Source: Pseudomonas sp. ACM7 (GTDB lineage: Bacteria > Pseudomonadota > Gammaproteobacteria > Pseudomonadales > Pseudomonadaceae). Taken from it: a stretch of DNA of 64,000 bases. Both the position numbers and the translations under genes were made by a program. The notes beneath the pieces are model-generated. The model saw nothing but the letters and a program-made list of their open reading frames with translations, was not told the origin of the DNA and made no database searches. Shown in pieces: positions 33,177-46,532 of the stretch. The stretch spans positions 717,743 through 781,742 of the forward strand of contig NZ_CP024866.1 in NCBI RefSeq assembly GCF_004136015.1, read 5' to 3'. The stretch's first letter is position 1, and each line of letters opens with the position of its first letter.

Positions 33177-36100
33177 TCAAAGCCCCTCCAACTCCGCCAT
33201 CAAATCGTTAAGGCGATCCACCTTCTCCTCAGTGATGTCGCTCGCCGCCAATCCGTCGATGTACCCAGCCAACTCCGCCACCGTGCTGCATTCAAACATC
33301 GCCCGCAGCGGCACATCCCGTTGCAGAGCTTTCTGCACCCGCGAAGCGATCTGCGTTGCCAGCAATGAATGCCCGCCCAGCTCGAAGAAGTTGTCGCGAA
33401 TACCCACCTTCTCGACCTTCAGCACCTCGGCCCAGATATCCGCCAGCGTCTGCTCCAGTTCATTGCGCGGCGCCCGGTAGCCCTGGCTCTGCAACTGGCC
33501 GATCTCCAGCGCCGGCAAAGCCTTGCGATCAAGTTTGCCGTTGGCGTTGAGCGGCATGCGATCCAGCCATAGCCAGTGCAACGGCACCATGTATTCCGGC
33601 AGTTCGGCACGCAGGCGTTGCTTGATGCGTTCCAGTCGCTCGGTTGGATTGATCAAAGAATCAGCCGCTACCAAATAGCCGACCAGATGTTTGCCGTTGA
33701 CCCCTTCCTGTACACCCACCGCCGCTTCGCGCACTTGCGGTTGCTCATGCAGACGCGCTTCGATTTCACCCAGTTCGATGCGGTAGCCGCGGATCTTCAC
33801 TTGATGGTCGATCCGCCCGACGTATTCCAGCACGCCGTCACTGCGCCGACGGGCCAGGTCGCCGGTGCGATACAGACGATCACCCGGCGCACCAAACAGG
33901 TCAGGCACAAACACTTGAGCCGTGCGCAAAGGATCACTGACGTAGCCACGGCCGACACCGGTACCCGCGACGCACAACTCGCCCACCACACCCAACGGCA
34001 CCAGTTCCAAGGCACCATCAAGCAAGTACAAACGGTTGTTGTCGGTCGGCGTACCAATCGGCAGGTAGCTGCCGCGCGTCGACGCCATGTCGACGCGAAA
34101 GAAAGCCACGTCATCCGAGCATTCCGCCGGACCGTAAGCATTCACCAGCCCGATCTCCGGGTAGCGCTGCAGCCACTGATGCGCCAGCTCCGGCGGCATT
34201 GCCTCACCGGTCGGCAGCATCCAGCGCAGACCGTCGAGACTCATGCGTTCCTGGGCGAGCATGCCCTGAATCAGCGACGGCACGCTTTCCAGCACGGTGA
34301 TGCCCTGGGCCGCCACATGCGCCAGCAACCCTTGCAGATCATGGGCGATGGTGTTCGGCACGATGTCCACCCGAGCGCCGAACAGCGGTGCGGCGAGGAA
34401 CTGCCAGACCGAAATGTCGAAACTTTGCGAGGCGGTCTGAGCGATCACATCGGCATCGCTCAAATTCAGGTACGGCACCTTGCTCAACTGGTTGTTGAGC
34501 ATGCCGCGCTGTTCGACCATCACGCCTTTCGGCAGGCCGGTCGAGCCCGAGGTGTAGATCACGTAGGCGAGGTTGTCCGGGCCGCTGTAGATGCCCGGGT
34601 TGGCAACCGAAACATCGCTCGCCTGTACCTCTTCCCAGACCAACAACGTGGGCCGGTTGGCGCAACCGAACTCATCCAGCAGCGCCAACGCATGCTCGCG
34701 GCAGGCCTGAGAACAAACCAGCAACGGCGTGCGGCTCAGGTCAATGATCCGGCTCAGACGCTGACTCGGCAGCCCCGGATCCAGCGGCAAATAACCTGCG
34801 CCAGCCTTGAAGCTGCCGATGATCATGCCCAGCAGATCGAGGTTGCGTTCAGCCAGCAACGCCACCGGTTGATCCAGCCTTACGCCAGCGGCGATCAAGG
34901 CATGACCGAGACGGTTACTGCGCTGGTTCAGCTCAAGGTAACTGTGCTGCTGATCCAGGCAACTGGCGGCAACCCGTTGCGGATGCTGAGCAACCTGCGC
35001 TTCAAACAATGAGACGTAACTCTGCTCCAGCGGGTACTCGTGTTCGCTCTGGTTGCAGCCGTGGATCAGGAAGTCCTGTTCCTCGGCACCCAGCAACGGC
35101 AGATCGGCCATGTCGCCGTGGAAACCTTCGACCAGTGCCAGCAGCAACCGTTTGAACTCGCCGAGCATGCGCTCGACGGTCGACTCATCGAAATAACGCT
35201 GGTCGTAAGACAGGTGCAAACCCAGGTCCTCGCCCGGATAGCAGACCGCCGTCAGCGGGAAGTTGGTGTGGGTGCGGCCCGAATCCGAGGTCGCGTTGAG
35301 GCTTTGCGCACGGTCCAGCACCGAGACTTCCACCGGGGCGTTTTCGAACACGAACAGGCTGTCGAACAACGGCTGGCCCTTGGGCAGTTCGCTGTTTTCC
35401 TGAATGCTCACCAGCGGCAGGTATTCGTACTCGCGCAGTTGCATGTTGCTGTCGAGCAAGCCACTGAGCCATTGACGAACACTGCAACGCTGATCGTCTT
35501 CGGGCATTTTTACCCGTAGCGCGATGCTGTTGATGAACAGCCCGACCGTGCGTTGCATCTGCGGCATGTCCACCGGACGCCCGGCCACCGTGACACCAAA
35601 CAGCACGTCGCGATCACCACTCAAACGACGCAACACCAGCGCCCACGCCGCTTGGGCAAAGGTATTGATGGTCAGTTGATGCGCCTGAGCCAGTTCGCGC
35701 AGTTGCGCACCGTCACGAGCATCGAGCCTTGTGTAGCGGTCGCCGACGATCATGCCGCCGCTTTCGCCGGCATGTTCACGCAGGAACGGCCGGTCGCTCG
35801 GAATCGGCGTGGTCCGCTCGAAGCCTTGCAGGTTGGTTTTCCACCACTGCCGCGCCTCGGCCAGGCTTTGGCGTTGCAGCCAGCCGATGTAGTCGCGATA
35901 ACGCGGTGGCACGGCCAGTTGCGCGTCCCGGCCTTCGCCGAGGGCGGTGTAGATTTCGAAGAAATCGTTCATCAGCAGCGACCGGCACCAGGCATCAATG
36001 AGGATGTGGTGGTTGCTCATCATGAACCAGTAACGCGCCGCGCCGACCTTGATCAGGCGCAGGTGGAACGGTGCCTGATTGAGCAGATCGAACCCGGCCT

Positions 36101-39100
36101 CGCGCTCGCTTTTGAGCAGCGCCTGCAACTTCGGCTCTTGCTCGGCTTCAGCGATTGCCGTCCAGTCCAGATACTCGATCGGCGTGCTGCCCGGCTTGTG
36201 GATAACTTGCAGCATGTCTTCGCCGACGTTCCAGCAGAACGACGCGCGCAGGGCTTCGTGACGGGCGATCACCGCTTGCCAGGCCTGGGCGAAACGCTGC
36301 GGGTCGAGCTCGCTGTTGATGCGGTAGCGATCCTGCATGTAGTAGAGGCCGGTGCCCGGTTCCAGCAAGGTGTGCAGCAGCATGCCTTCCTGCATAGGCG
36401 TCAGCGGGTAGACGTCTTCGATGACGGCGGTCGGGATTGGCAGCGCGTCGAGTTGCGGTTGAGTCAGCTTGGCCAGCGGGAAGTCCGAGGGCGTCAGTCC
36501 GCCCGCGTCGTCGTGCAAGCAATGCTCGATCAGGCTCTGCAATTCGCCGAGGTAAGTGTCTGCCAATTCAGTGATGGTCTGCAGATCGTGGCGTTCGGCG
36601 CTGAAGTTCCAACGCAGCACCAGCTCACCGCCATAGACCTGGCTGTCGACGCTCAGCTCATTGGGCAGCGGCGCGCACGGATCATGGGCCGCGCCGACCG
36701 CTTCATCGAGAGGACGGAACAAGGCGTCCGCGCCGAAGCTCTGGTCGAACTGGCCGAGATAGTTGAAGGTGATCGGCGCCACCGGCAAGGCCGCCATGGT
36801 CTGCCGGCTCGAGTCATCGGCGAGATAACGCAGCACGCCATAACCCAGACCTTTGTGCGGGACCGCGCGCAGTTGTTCCTTGATCGCCTTGATCGAGGCG
36901 CCCTGCCCGTTTTTCGGCGTCAAGCGCAGCGGGTAAGCGCTGGTGAACCAGCCGACGGTGCGGGTCAGGTCGATCTCGTCGAACAGCGTTTCGCGGCCGT
37001 GACCTTCGAGTTGAATCAGCGCCGATTCGTGACCGCTCCAGCGGCACAGCACGCGGGCCAAAGCGGTCAGCAGCAAGTCGTTGACCTGGGTGCGATAGGC
37101 ACTCGGCGCTTGCTGCAACAATTGGCGGGTGCGCTCGCTGTCGAGGCGCACGCTGACGGTTTGCGCATGACCATTCTGCCGGCCACCCTCGGGGCGATCA
37201 CACGGTAATTCGGCGCTTTGACCGGCCAGTTGCGACTGCCACCAGCTCAATTCTTCACGCAGGGATTCGCTACCGGCATACGCTTGCAAACGTGCCGCCC
37301 AGTCCTTGAAGGCACTGGTTTTCGCCGGCAGTTTTGCCGACTGCCCCGCGTCCAGTTGGCGATACACCGTTTGCAAATCGTCCAGCAACACCCGCCACGA
37401 AACCCCATCCACGACCAAGTGGTGAATGGCGATGAACAGCCGTTGTTGGCCCTCGGGACCGTCGACCAGCAGCGCGCGCATCAGCGGCCCTTCCTCAAGG
37501 TCAAGGCTGCGCTGGGCATCAGCGAACAGCGCCGCGCATTTGTCCATGGACGAAACACGCACTTGCCACAGCACCGGCGCGTCGGAAACCACCTGGTGCT
37601 CGGCCTGCCATTGACCTGCTATTTCAGAGAAACGCAAACGCAAGGCGTCGTGCTGTTCGATCACTGCCAGCAGTGCTTGCTCCAGGCGATGGGGCTCTAG
37701 CGCCTCGGTCGGTTCCAGCAGCAATGCCTGGTTCCAGTGTTGGCGCTGGGGGATGTCGGTGTCGAAGAACCAGTGCTGGATCGGCGTCAGACGCGATTCG
37801 CCGGTCAGCAAACCTTGCTCGGCCGTGACCTGCTCGGTGCGGGTCGCCACGGCGGCCAGGGTCTGCACGGTCTGGTGCTGGAACAGGTCACGAGGGCTGA
37901 AGTGAATGCCCTGCTGCCGCGCACGGCTGACCACCTGGATCGACAAAATCGAATCGCCGCCCAGTTCGAAGAAGTTGTCGTTGAGGCCGACCTGCAGGAC
38001 GTTCAGCACTTCGCACCAGATCGCGGCCAGCGTCAGTTCAAGCTCGTTGCTCGGTGCCACGTAATGCTGACGGTTCAGCTCCGGGTCCGGTGCCGGCAAT
38101 GCGCGGCGGTCGAGTTTGCCGTTGGTGGTCAGCGGCATGCTGGCCAGCAGGATCAAATGCGTTGGCACCATGTAATCCGGCAGCTGGGACTTGAGGTGCG
38201 CCTTCAACGCCTCACGCAGTGCGTTTTGTTGCGCTTCATCTTGCTCGGCGACTTCAGTCACCAGATAGCCGACCAGTTGTTTGCCGCTCGGGGCATCCAG
38301 CGCCAGCACCACGGCTTCACGGATCGATTCATGTTCCAGCAGTCGGGTTTCGATTTCGCCCAGTTCAATGCGGAAACCACGAATCTTCACTTGATGGTCA
38401 ATACGTCCGAGGTATTCCACCAGACCATCGGCGCGCTGACGCACCAGATCGCCGGTGCGGTACAGACGCCCGCCATTGGCGGCGAACGAATCAGCCACAA
38501 AACGTTCGGCCGTCATGCCCGGACGCTGGTGATAACCCTGCGCCAGACCAGCGCCGCCGACGTACAACTCGCCCGTCGCGCCTTGCGGCACCAACGCCAG
38601 ATCAGCGTCGAGGATGTAGGCCACGCGCGCGCCGATCACACTGCCGATCGGCACGCTGCCGAGGCCTTCTTCCAATTGCTCGGGCGCCAGACTGGCCAGC
38701 GGCATGACCACGGTTTCGGTCGGGCCGTAGGCGTTGAAAAACAGGCTCGGCTTGAACGCCGCGCGAATCCGCGCCAGGTGCTCGCCAGTCAGCGCTTCAC
38801 CGCCGGTGATGCACATGCGCACCGGCAGGATTTCGCCCTGCGTCGCCAGCCACTGCGCCAATTGGCTGCCGTAGCTTGGGGTGAAGCCGAGGATGTTGAT
38901 GTTGTGACGGCGAATCAGCCCGCAGATTTCTTCCGCGTCCCACTGACCTTGAGCGCGCAAAACGACTTGAGCACCACTCAACAGCGGCACCAGCAACCGC
39001 TCGGTCGCGGCGTCGAAGTTGATGGAATAGAAGTGCAGTTCGCAATCGTCCGGGCGCATGCCGAAGCGCGCGATCACCGCGCGGCAGTGCATGGCGATTT

Positions 39101-42100
39101 CACCGTGGGACACCACCACGCCTTTCGGTTTGCCGGTGGAGCCCGAGGTGTAAATCAGGTACGCCTGATGCTGCGGCAGGCTGATAAACAGCAGCTCGGT
39201 GGCCGGGTAGTTGGCCAGTTCTGCTGTGTCCTCCTCCAGGCACCAGCGAGCCACGGTAGGCGGTAGTTCGCCAAGCGCTTCGAACATCGCCGCATCGCTG
39301 AGCAGCAAACCGATGCCACTGTCTTCGATCATGTAGTGCAAACGATCCAGCGGGTATTCCGGGTCCAGCGGCACGTAGGCGCCGCCCGCCTTGAGGATCG
39401 CCAGCAGGCCGACGACCATTTCCAGTGAACGCTCAAGCGCCAGACCGACCCGAACCTGCGGCCCGACGCCACGCTCGCGGAGCATCCAGGCCAGGCGATT
39501 GGCGCGGCTGTCGAGTTCGGTGTAGCTCAGGGTTTGCCCGGCGAAGGTCAGTGCCGGCGCATCTTTGCGCGCCAGCGCCTGCTCGCTGAACAGGTGATGA
39601 ATGCACTGGTCGAGGCGATGTTCGCCCGGCTCGACGCCGAGGCTGTCGAGCAGGTTTTGCTGTTCGGTGGCTTCCAGCAGCGGCAGCTCACTGAGGCGCT
39701 GTTGCGGATCGGCCAGCAGCGCTTCCAGCAGGTTGCGCCAATGCCCGGCCATCCGCGCAATGCGTGGTTCATCGAACAGATCGGTGCTGTAGGTCAGGCA
39801 GCAACCCAGGCGATGGTCGAGGTCGGTGACTTCCAGGTTGAGGTCGAACTTGGTCGCACGCGCATCGTTGGCCAGGTATTCGACGGTCATGCCCGCGAGT
39901 GTGCGGCTCTGCTGGAATTCCCAGCGCTGCACGTTGCACATCACCTGGAACAACGGGTTGTAAGCGGCGCTGCGCGGTGGCTGCAAGGCTTCCACCAAGT
40001 GATCGAACGGCAAGTCCTGATGGGACTGGCCTTCGATCACGGTATGGCGAACCTGCTCGAACAATTCGCTGACGGACATCTGCCCGTCGAGCTGGCAACG
40101 CAACACTTGGGTGTTGAGGAACGCCCCGATCAGCCCTTCGCTTTCCGGACGAATCCGGTTGGCCACCGGCGCGCCGATGCGCAGGTCGGTCTGACCGCTG
40201 TAGCGGTAAAGCAGCACCGCCAACGCGGCGGTCATGGTCATGAACAGGGTCAGACCGTTTTGTGCATTGAAGGCGCGGACCCGCGCGGCAAGATCATCGC
40301 TCAGGTCGAAACGGAACAGTTCGCCCTGATGGCTTTGCACCGGTGGACGCGGACGGTCGCCCGGCAATTCCAGCAGCGGATGTTCGCGGCCCAGTTGCGC
40401 GGTCCAGTAATCGAGTTGGCGCTGACGTTCGCCGGACTCCAGCCACTGGCGCTGCCAGACGCTGTAATCCAGGTAGTGCACCGGCAGCGGTTGCAGCGGT
40501 GATTCGCGGTCATCGACGAAGGCCTCGTAGAGCGCGCTCAGTTCCCGGGCGAAGATGTCCATCGCCCAGCCTTCGGTGACGATGTGGTGCAGGGTCAGCA
40601 CCAGGTAGTGCTCCTGCTCGGCGGTCTTGACCATGCAGGCGCGCAGCAGGGGTCCGGTTTCCAGATCGAAGGGTTTATGTGCCTCGTCGTCGGCCAGTTG
40701 CTGGACGCGTTGTTCGCGGCGATCAACGTCGAGCGCGGAGAAGTCCTTCCAGTCCATGCGCATCCCGGTGTCCGGGTGAACCCGTTGCTGCGCCACGCCA
40801 TCGATGCTCGGGAACGTGGTGCGCAGAGTTTCATGACGCATGATCAGTGCTTGCAGCGCGGCTTCGAAGCGCCCGACATCGAGCACCCCGCGCAGCCGCG
40901 CCATGCCGCCAACGTTGTAGGCCGGGCTGTCCGGTTCCATCTGCCAGAGGAACCACATGCGCTGCTGGGAATAGGACAACGGCACCGGTTGGCTGCGATC
41001 GACTTTCTCGATCGGCGGTTGCTGGTTGGTTTTGCCGCTGGCCTGGATCAGTTGAACCTGTTCGGCAAAGGCGCCCAGTTCACTGTTTTCGAACAGCGCG
41101 CGCAGCGGCAACTCGACGTCGCAGGCCTGACGGGTGCGGGAAATGATTTGCGTGGCCAGCAAGGAATGGCCGCCGAGTGCGAAGAAATCGTCGCGCAGAC
41201 CGATTTTCGCGAGGCCCAATACCTCACGCCAGATGTCGGCGATTTGTTGCTCGAGGGCAGTGACCGGTTCGACGTGCTCGCGGACTTGCCATTGCGGTTC
41301 CGGCAAGGCGCGACGATCGAGTTTGCCGCTTGGGCTCAGGGGCATTTCGTCCAGACGCATGAGTTGCGCCGGGACCATGTATTCCGGCAACTCGGCGGCC
41401 AGCGCAGCTTTCAGGCGTGCGGTTTGAGCATCAATATCTTCTGTGGAATCGGTTGCGGTGTAGTAACCGATCAACTGTCCACCGGCCGCCGTCTCTCGCA
41501 CCAACACCACGGCTTGAGCGACACCGTCCTGAGCCAGCAATCGTGCTTCGATTTCTTCCGGTTCAACGCGGAAGCCACGCAGCTTGACCTGCTGATCGAG
41601 ACGGCCGAGGTATTCGATCACACCGTCAGCGGTCCAGCGTGCACGGTCACCGGTGCGGTACAGACGCGCGCCCTGCTCGCCCAATGGATCGACGACAAAA
41701 CGTTCTGCAGTCAGACCCGGACGCCCCAAATAGCCACGGGCCAAACCGATACCGCTGATGCACAGTTCACCCGGCACACCGGCCGGAACGGGATTGAGTG
41801 CCTCGTCGAGTACGCGGCACAGCACATTGCCCAGCGGACGACCAATCGGCGAGCGTTCGCCATCGGCCGTTGTGCAGTGCCAATGAGTGACGTTGATCGC
41901 GGTTTCGGTCGGGCCGTAGCGGTTGTGCAATTGCACGGCTGGCAGTTGTTCCAGCACGCGGTTGCGCAATTCGGCGGGCAAGGCTTCGCCGCCGGAGAAT
42001 ACGCAGCGCAGGCTTGTGCACTCGGCGCTCAGCGGTTCGTCGATGAACAACGCCAGCAGCGGCGGTACGAAGTGCAGCGTGGTCACGCCGAATTGCTGAA

Positions 42101-45100
42101 CCAGTTGCGCGATGCGGTGCGGATCGCGGTGTTCGACGGGGCCGGCAATCAGCAAACGTGCACCGCTGATCAGCGGCCAGAAGCACTCCCACACCGACAC
42201 GTCGAAACTGATCGGCGCCTTTTGCATCAGCACGTCGGTGTCGTTCAAACGATAGGTGTTCTGCATCCATTGCAGGCGTTCGGCGAGGGCTGCGTGGGTG
42301 TTGCCGACGCCCTTCGGCTGGCCGGTGGAACCGGAGGTGTAAATTACGTACGCCAGGTTGTCGCCGTGCAGGTGCAGGCCCGGGGCGTGGCTCGGCCAGT
42401 TCTCCAGATGCAAGGCGTCCATGGCGATCACGCTGACGCCATCGGTGGCCGGCAAGCGGTCAAGCAATTGAGTCTGGGTCAGCAGCAATTCGACGCCGCT
42501 GTCGCTGAGCATGTAGGCCAGGCGTTCGGCCGGGTAATCCGGGTCCAGCGGCACGTAGGCGCCACCGGCCTTGATGATCGCCAGCAGGCCGATCAGCAAT
42601 TGCGGCGAACGCTCGGCGGCGATGGCCACGCAGACGTCCGGGCAGACGCCTTTGTCGCGCAGGTAATGGGCCAGGCGGTTGGATTGGGTGTGCAGTTCGG
42701 CGAAGTTCATGGCGCCACCGTCCCACATCAACGCGGTGCGTTCCGGGGTCAGGCGAGCCTGTTCGTTGAGCAATTCAGGCAGCCAAACGCTGGCCGGCGT
42801 ACACGGTGCGGCGCTCCACGATGCTTGCTGATCGAGCTCGGACGAGGTCAGCAATTGCAGATCGCCGATGGCGATTTTCGGTTGTTCGCAAATGGCTCGC
42901 AGCAGGTTGGTGAAGTGCTCGGCCAGACGCTCGATAGTCGTCGCGTCGAACAGTTCGCTGGCGTAGTCGAAGGACAGGCTCAGGCGACCCTTTTGGTCTT
43001 CCTCGCTGTGCAGTTGCAGGTCGAACTTGGCTTCGCGGCTGTGCCACGGCAGCTCTTCAGCCAGCAGCCCTGGCAGGCGACGCAATGCGCTCAAATCCCG
43101 CTGCTGGTGGTTGAACATGACCTGGAACAAACCTTGTTCGCGGGCTTGCGGGAAGGCTTCGAGCAATTGCTCGAACGGCAGATCCTGATGCGCTTGTGCG
43201 CCCAACGCGGCCTGACGGGTTTGCGCCAGCAGCTCCACGAATGGCAGCTGCGAATCCAGTTCGGCGCGCAGCACCTGGGTGTTGATGAAGAAGCCGATCA
43301 GCCCTTGGGTTTCCAGGCGCGGACGGTTGGCGTTCGGCACGCCGATGCGGATGTCGCGTTGGCCGCTGTAGCGGTGCAGCAGGCTCTGGAACGCGGCGAG
43401 CAACAGCATGAACGAGGTGGATTCATGGGCCTGGGCGGTCTGGCGAATGGCATCGCTCAGGGTCGCGCCCAACCGTACGGTGTGGCGCGCGGCGCTGTGA
43501 AGGTGTTGCGCCGAACGCGGATGGTCAGTGGCCAGGCTCAGGGTCGGATGGTCACAGCCCAATTGCGCTTTCCAGTAAGCCAGCTGACGCTCGCCCTCCC
43601 CTTGCGCCAGCCATTGACGCTGCCAGCTGCCGTAATCGGCGTACTGGGTCGGCAATACCGGAAGCGTCGCCTTTTTTCCTTGGGACGCTGCGGCATACAG
43701 GCGCGAGAACTCGTCGATCAGCACGTTCAGCGACCAACCGTCGGCGATGATGTGATGCATCGTCACCAACAGTTGATGGTCCTCATCATCGAGACGCACC
43801 AGAGTCACCCACAGCAGCGGGCCTTGCTGCAGATCGAATTGCGTGCGGGCTTCGTCTTCACGGATCTGCTGTGCGCGAGCTTCACACTCGGCAACCGGCA
43901 GGTCGCTGATATCGATGAGTTGCAGGTTGAATTCGCTCGCTGCATCGACCTGTTGCAGCGCCACACCATCACGTTCGAAGAACCGCGTGCGCAGGGATTC
44001 GTGACGCTCGATCAACTGTTGGAAGCTGGCGCGCAAGGCGTCTTCATCCAGCTCGCCGCGCAGGCGCAAGGCGCCGGGAATGTTGTAGGCGCTGCTCTGC
44101 GGGTCAAGTTGCCAGGTGATCCACAGACGGTTTTGCGCAAGCGATTGCGGCATGGCATCGGTGCGCGACAACGGGGTGATCGCGCCTTGGGCGAGTCCCC
44201 CGTCCTGTTGCTGCTGAGCGACTTCGGCGGCAAACGCGCCGAGGGTCGGCGCTTCAAACAGCAGGCGCAGGTTCAGCTCCAGACCGAGTGCTTCGCGCAG
44301 ACGCGCAACCACCTGAGTGGCGGCAATGGAGTTGCCGCCCAGCAGGAAGAAGTGATCGTCGGCGCTGACCTGTTTGACGCTCAGCTGCTCGCACCAGATC
44401 TGGCCGATCAGGGTTTGCAGTTCGGAACCTGATTCAGTCGCGGATTTACTTTCGATGTCTGCCGACGGGAACAATGCATAGCTTTCGAGGCTGCCGTCCG
44501 CCAGACGATTGCGGCATGCCGAGCGTTGCAGTTTGCCGCTGGAGGTCTTGGGCAACGCGCCCGGATTGAGCAGTACCACCACGCTTGGCGCTTCCTGATA
44601 CGCCTCGGCCACGGCTTGGCGGATGGCTTTGATCAGGGCATCGGGCGGGAGGATTTTCTGCACGCTGCGGCTGATTTCCGCCGCAATGCCGATGCCTTCC
44701 TGCCCCTCGATGTTGACGGCGAAAGCGGCGACACGACCTTTGCGCACCACCTCCACTTCGCGCTCGATGGTTTGCTCGATGTCCTGCGGATAAAGGTTGT
44801 GGCCACGGACGATCAACATGTCTTTCAGGCGCCCGGTGATGAACAGTTCACCGCCGCGCATAAAGCCCAGGTCACCGGTGCGCAGCCAGGTGCGGCCAGC
44901 GTGCTGAACGAAGGTTTTGGCGCTGGCCTCCGGATTGCGCCAGTAACCGTGGGCGATACTTGGTCCGGCGGCCCAGACTTCGCCAACCGCGTCGTCAGCC
45001 AACTCGGTGAGGGCTGCTGGATCGACAATCAGCACCGCGTGATCCGGCTGACTGATGCCGCAACTCATGATCGGGCTGCCATCGCCCCGCTCGGCACGGT

Positions 45101-46160
45101 TTTGTGCCAGGGCTTGATCGTCCACGCGCAGGTTGCCAATGCCCTGACCGCGAGGGCTGCCAGCCACGAACAGCGTCGCTTCGGCCAACCCGTAGGACGC
45201 CATGAAACTGTCTTGGGTGAAACCGCAGGCCGCGAACTTCTCGGCGAAGCGTTCCAGCGTATCGAGGCGAATCGGTTCGGAACCGGAATACGCCACGCGC
45301 CAGCCACTCAGGTCGAGGCGTTCCAGGGCCGATTCACTGACCCGCTCGCTGCACAATCGATAGGCAAAATCCGGCCCGCCGCTGATGGTCCCGCCGTACT
45401 CGCTGATTGCTTCCAGCCAGCGCAACGGTCGGCCGAGGAAATACGCCGGTGACATCAACACGCATGGCACGCCGCTGAAAATCGGCTGCAACAGACCGCC
45501 GATCAGGCCCATGTCGTGGTACAGCGGCAACCAGCTGACGATCACGTCGTCAGGATTCAGATCAATACCGAAGCCGTGGCGAATCAGCAGTTCATTGGCC
45601 ACCAGGTTGCCGTGGCTGACTTGCACCCCTTTCGGCAGCGCGGTGGAACCGGAGGTGTATTGCAGGAACGCGATGTGGTCGTCTGCAAGGTTCGGCGCCA
45701 CCCAACGTTCGGCCAATGCACTGTCGACGGTGTCGACGCACAGCAACGGCGGCGCACCGTCGATTTGCAGCAACGCATCGCGCAGAGCGGCGCTGGTCAG
45801 CAGCAGACGCGGTTCGGCATCGCTAATGATCGACAGCAAACGCTCCTGATGATGACGACGAGCCGACTCCGGCGGATAGGCCGGCACCGCGATCACACCG
45901 GCGTACAGGCAGCCGAAGAACGCCGCGACGTAATCCGGACCGCTGGGAAACAGCAGCACCGCGCGATCGCCAAACGCAGCCTCGCCCTGCAACGCGCCAG
46001 CAATGATCCGCGCCCGCTGATCCAGCTCGCGATAACTGAGCACCACAGCCTGATCCTGGGTTTCGGCGAGAAAACGCAAGGCCACCCGATCCGGCGTCAG
46101 GGCCGCTCGGCGCTGAAGGGCTTGGACCAGTGTGCTGGGGAGTTCGAACGCGTCGGTCAT
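33177..46160 (-). CDS. pvdL: pyoverdine chromophore NRPS PvdL
   Basis: A 4327-residue synthetase. Approximate order: fatty acyl-AMP ligase 1-570 ([20 protein letters not shown]), carrier ([10 protein letters not shown] near 612); C 670-1110 (MHHIIADGW); A 1130-1620 ([16 protein letters not shown]); carrier (LGGHSLLAT near 1663); C 1720-2160 (LHHIVTEGW); A 2190-2690 ([16 protein letters not shown]); carrier (LGGDSILSI near 2738); epimerase 2790-3220 ([10 protein letters not shown]); C 3250-3700 of the D-to-L type (NHHILIDAW); A 3720-4210; last carrier near 4258. No thioesterase. The acyl ligase plus three modules with an epimerase after the second matches PvdL: acyl-Glu-D-Tyr-Dab. Specificities come from this match, not from pocket residues. 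Confidence 0.96.
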   Translation of the reverse strand: MTDAFELPSTLVQALQRRAALTPDRVALRFLAETQDQAVVLSYRELDQRARIIAGALQGEAAFGDRAVLLFPSGPDYVAAFFGCLYAGVIAVPAYPPESARRHHQERLLSIISDAEPRLLLTSAALRDALLQIDGAPPLLCVDTVDSALAERWVAPNLADDHIAFLQYTSGSTALPKGVQVSHGNLVANELLIRHGFGIDLNPDDVIVSWLPLYHDMGLIGGLLQPIFSGVPCVLMSPAYFLGRPLRWLEAISEYGGTISGGPDFAYRLCSERVSESALERLDLSGWRVAYSGSEPIRLDTLERFAEKFAACGFTQDSFMASYGLAEATLFVAGSPRGQGIGNLRVDDQALAQNRAERGDGSPIMSCGISQPDHAVLIVDPAALTELADDAVGEVWAAGPSIAHGYWRNPEASAKTFVQHAGRTWLRTGDLGFMRGGELFITGRLKDMLIVRGHNLYPQDIEQTIEREVEVVRKGRVAAFAVNIEGQEGIGIAAEISRSVQKILPPDALIKAIRQAVAEAYQEAPSVVVLLNPGALPKTSSGKLQRSACRNRLADGSLESYALFPSADIESKSATESGSELQTLIGQIWCEQLSVKQVSADDHFFLLGGNSIAATQVVARLREALGLELNLRLLFEAPTLGAFAAEVAQQQQDGGLAQGAITPLSRTDAMPQSLAQNRLWITWQLDPQSSAYNIPGALRLRGELDEDALRASFQQLIERHESLRTRFFERDGVALQQVDAASEFNLQLIDISDLPVAECEARAQQIREDEARTQFDLQQGPLLWVTLVRLDDEDHQLLVTMHHIIADGWSLNVLIDEFSRLYAAASQGKKATLPVLPTQYADYGSWQRQWLAQGEGERQLAYWKAQLGCDHPTLSLATDHPRSAQHLHSAARHTVRLGATLSDAIRQTAQAHESTSFMLLLAAFQSLLHRYSGQRDIRIGVPNANRPRLETQGLIGFFINTQVLRAELDSQLPFVELLAQTRQAALGAQAHQDLPFEQLLEAFPQAREQGLFQVMFNHQQRDLSALRRLPGLLAEELPWHSREAKFDLQLHSEEDQKGRLSLSFDYASELFDATTIERLAEHFTNLLRAICEQPKIAIGDLQLLTSSELDQQASWSAAPCTPASVWLPELLNEQARLTPERTALMWDGGAMNFAELHTQSNRLAHYLRDKGVCPDVCVAIAAERSPQLLIGLLAIIKAGGAYVPLDPDYPAERLAYMLSDSGVELLLTQTQLLDRLPATDGVSVIAMDALHLENWPSHAPGLHLHGDNLAYVIYTSGSTGQPKGVGNTHAALAERLQWMQNTYRLNDTDVLMQKAPISFDVSVWECFWPLISGARLLIAGPVEHRDPHRIAQLVQQFGVTTLHFVPPLLALFIDEPLSAECTSLRCVFSGGEALPAELRNRVLEQLPAVQLHNRYGPTETAINVTHWHCTTADGERSPIGRPLGNVLCRVLDEALNPVPAGVPGELCISGIGLARGYLGRPGLTAERFVVDPLGEQGARLYRTGDRARWTADGVIEYLGRLDQQVKLRGFRVEPEEIEARLLAQDGVAQAVVLVRETAAGGQLIGYYTATDSTEDIDAQTARLKAALAAELPEYMVPAQLMRLDEMPLSPSGKLDRRALPEPQWQVREHVEPVTALEQQIADIWREVLGLAKIGLRDDFFALGGHSLLATQIISRTRQACDVELPLRALFENSELGAFAEQVQLIQASGKTNQQPPIEKVDRSQPVPLSYSQQRMWFLWQMEPDSPAYNVGGMARLRGVLDVGRFEAALQALIMRHETLRTTFPSIDGVAQQRVHPDTGMRMDWKDFSALDVDRREQRVQQLADDEAHKPFDLETGPLLRACMVKTAEQEHYLVLTLHHIVTEGWAMDIFARELSALYEAFVDDRESPLQPLPVHYLDYSVWQRQWLESGERQRQLDYWTAQLGREHPLLELPGDRPRPPVQSHQGELFRFDLSDDLAARVRAFNAQNGLTLFMTMTAALAVLLYRYSGQTDLRIGAPVANRIRPESEGLIGAFLNTQVLRCQLDGQMSVSELFEQVRHTVIEGQSHQDLPFDHLVEALQPPRSAAYNPLFQVMCNVQRWEFQQSRTLAGMTVEYLANDARATKFDLNLEVTDLDHRLGCCLTYSTDLFDEPRIARMAGHWRNLLEALLADPQQRLSELPLLEATEQQNLLDSLGVEPGEHRLDQCIHHLFSEQALARKDAPALTFAGQTLSYTELDSRANRLAWMLRERGVGPQVRVGLALERSLEMVVGLLAILKAGGAYVPLDPEYPLDRLHYMIEDSGIGLLLSDAAMFEALGELPPTVARWCLEEDTAELANYPATELLFISLPQHQAYLIYTSGSTGKPKGVVVSHGEIAMHCRAVIARFGMRPDDCELHFYSINFDAATERLLVPLLSGAQVVLRAQGQWDAEEICGLIRRHNINILGFTPSYGSQLAQWLATQGEILPVRMCITGGEALTGEHLARIRAAFKPSLFFNAYGPTETVVMPLASLAPEQLEEGLGSVPIGSVIGARVAYILDADLALVPQGATGELYVGGAGLAQGYHQRPGMTAERFVADSFAANGGRLYRTGDLVRQRADGLVEYLGRIDHQVKIRGFRIELGEIETRLLEHESIREAVVLALDAPSGKQLVGYLVTEVAEQDEAQQNALREALKAHLKSQLPDYMVPTHLILLASMPLTTNGKLDRRALPAPDPELNRQHYVAPSNELELTLAAIWCEVLNVLQVGLNDNFFELGGDSILSIQVVSRARQQGIHFSPRDLFQHQTVQTLAAVATRTEQVTAEQGLLTGESRLTPIQHWFFDTDIPQRQHWNQALLLEPTEALEPHRLEQALLAVIEQHDALRLRFSEIAGQWQAEHQVVSDAPVLWQVRVSSMDKCAALFADAQRSLDLEEGPLMRALLVDGPEGQQRLFIAIHHLVVDGVSWRVLLDDLQTVYRQLDAGQSAKLPAKTSAFKDWAARLQAYAGSESLREELSWWQSQLAGQSAELPCDRPEGGRQNGHAQTVSVRLDSERTRQLLQQAPSAYRTQVNDLLLTALARVLCRWSGHESALIQLEGHGRETLFDEIDLTRTVGWFTSAYPLRLTPKNGQGASIKAIKEQLRAVPHKGLGYGVLRYLADDSSRQTMAALPVAPITFNYLGQFDQSFGADALFRPLDEAVGAAHDPCAPLPNELSVDSQVYGGELVLRWNFSAERHDLQTITELADTYLGELQSLIEHCLHDDAGGLTPSDFPLAKLTQPQLDALPIPTAVIEDVYPLTPMQEGMLLHTLLEPGTGLYYMQDRYRINSELDPQRFAQAWQAVIARHEALRASFCWNVGEDMLQVIHKPGSTPIEYLDWTAIAEAEQEPKLQALLKSEREAGFDLLNQAPFHLRLIKVGAARYWFMMSNHHILIDAWCRSLLMNDFFEIYTALGEGRDAQLAVPPRYRDYIGWLQRQSLAEARQWWKTNLQGFERTTPIPSDRPFLREHAGESGGMIVGDRYTRLDARDGAQLRELAQAHQLTINTFAQAAWALVLRRLSGDRDVLFGVTVAGRPVDMPQMQRTVGLFINSIALRVKMPEDDQRCSVRQWLSGLLDSNMQLREYEYLPLVSIQENSELPKGQPLFDSLFVFENAPVEVSVLDRAQSLNATSDSGRTHTNFPLTAVCYPGEDLGLHLSYDQRYFDESTVERMLGEFKRLLLALVEGFHGDMADLPLLGAEEQDFLIHGCNQSEHEYPLEQSYVSLFEAQVAQHPQRVAASCLDQQHSYLELNQRSNRLGHALIAAGVRLDQPVALLAERNLDLLGMIIGSFKAGAGYLPLDPGLPSQRLSRIIDLSRTPLLVCSQACREHALALLDEFGCANRPTLLVWEEVQASDVSVANPGIYSGPDNLAYVIYTSGSTGLPKGVMVEQRGMLNNQLSKVPYLNLSDADVIAQTASQSFDISVWQFLAAPLFGARVDIVPNTIAHDLQGLLAHVAAQGITVLESVPSLIQGMLAQERMSLDGLRWMLPTGEAMPPELAHQWLQRYPEIGLVNAYGPAECSDDVAFFRVDMASTRGSYLPIGTPTDNNRLYLLDGALELVPLGVVGELCVAGTGVGRGYVSDPLRTAQVFVPDLFGAPGDRLYRTGDLARRRSDGVLEYVGRIDHQVKIRGYRIELGEIEARLHEQPQVREAAVGVQEGVNGKHLVGYLVAADSLINPTERLERIKQRLRAELPEYMVPLHWLWLDRMPLNANGKLDRKALPALEIGQLQSQGYRAPRNELEQTLADIWAEVLKVEKVGIRDNFFELGGHSLLATQIASRVQKALQRDVPLRAMFECSTVAELAGYIDGLAASDITEEKVDRLNDLMAELEGL

Positions 46161-46210
46161 GAGGTTTCCTGCCTGAATTCGGCTTGCAAGTGGAATCGGT
46201 TTTCTGACGT

Positions 46211-46254
46211 CACGCCCCTTCGAGGGCGTGCAGGACGCGGTCTTCGCCGACCGC
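46211..46254 (-). promoter_or_regulatory. two stable hairpins in the pvdL leader
   Basis: CACGCCC-N6-GGGCGTG (46211-46230) and GCGGTC-N6-GACCGC (46237-46254) lie in the predicted 5' untranslated region of pvdL, between its promoter and start codon. Neither has a T-tract. They may stabilise or regulate the long NRPS message. Confidence 0.45.
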
Positions 46255-46314
46255 GCAAGGCTTGGGAATGCTGTTTTGGCCGCAGCCGCTACCCGGAACC
46301 ATTCACCAATGAGA

Positions 46315-46338
46315 ACGGTTGACCTCTTGAAATAATTA
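46315..46338 (-). promoter_or_regulatory. candidate PvdS promoter of pvdL
   Basis: Read leftward, TAATT (46334-46338), 16 bp, CGT (46315-46317): one mismatch from the TAAAT-N16-CGT iron-starvation box. It would give a leader of about 145 bases containing two hairpins. Spacing is exact and no better box was seen in the 46161-46532 gap. Confidence 0.55.
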
Positions 46339-46431
46339 GTCGGTAAGCCTGATCGCCAATGGGGCTGCAGTGCGTCAGCGTGTCGCAGTTCTCACTCTGC
46401 ACCTTCGCGGCGCATTAGTTCTATTTCTCAT

Positions 46432-46460
46432 TTGACAATCATTATCATTAAGAATAATTT
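46432..46460 (+). promoter_or_regulatory. pvdS promoter overlapped by a Fur box
   Basis: TTGACA (46432-46437), 17 bp, TAATTT (46455-46460) is a near-consensus sigma-70 promoter. The spacer is filled by GACAATCATTATCATTAAG (46434-46452), a good match to the 19-bp Fur box, so iron-loaded Fur should block polymerase directly. The pvdS start lies 72 bp downstream. No gene is seen in the surrounding 46161-46532 gap. Confidence 0.88.
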
Positions 46461-46532
46461 GTCGCTCGATGTGTTGGACGGCTAAGCCCCCGCTTGCCGT
46501 CCCGCTAACCTATTGGCAGCAAGGTGATTTCC

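Noticed and set aside
40584..44432. A 1282-codon open frame on the plus strand opposite pvdL.
   Set aside because: It mirrors the pvdL coding strand; long antisense frames are common in GC-rich genes. It has no ribosome site, no recognisable domain and an Arg/Gln/His-rich composition.
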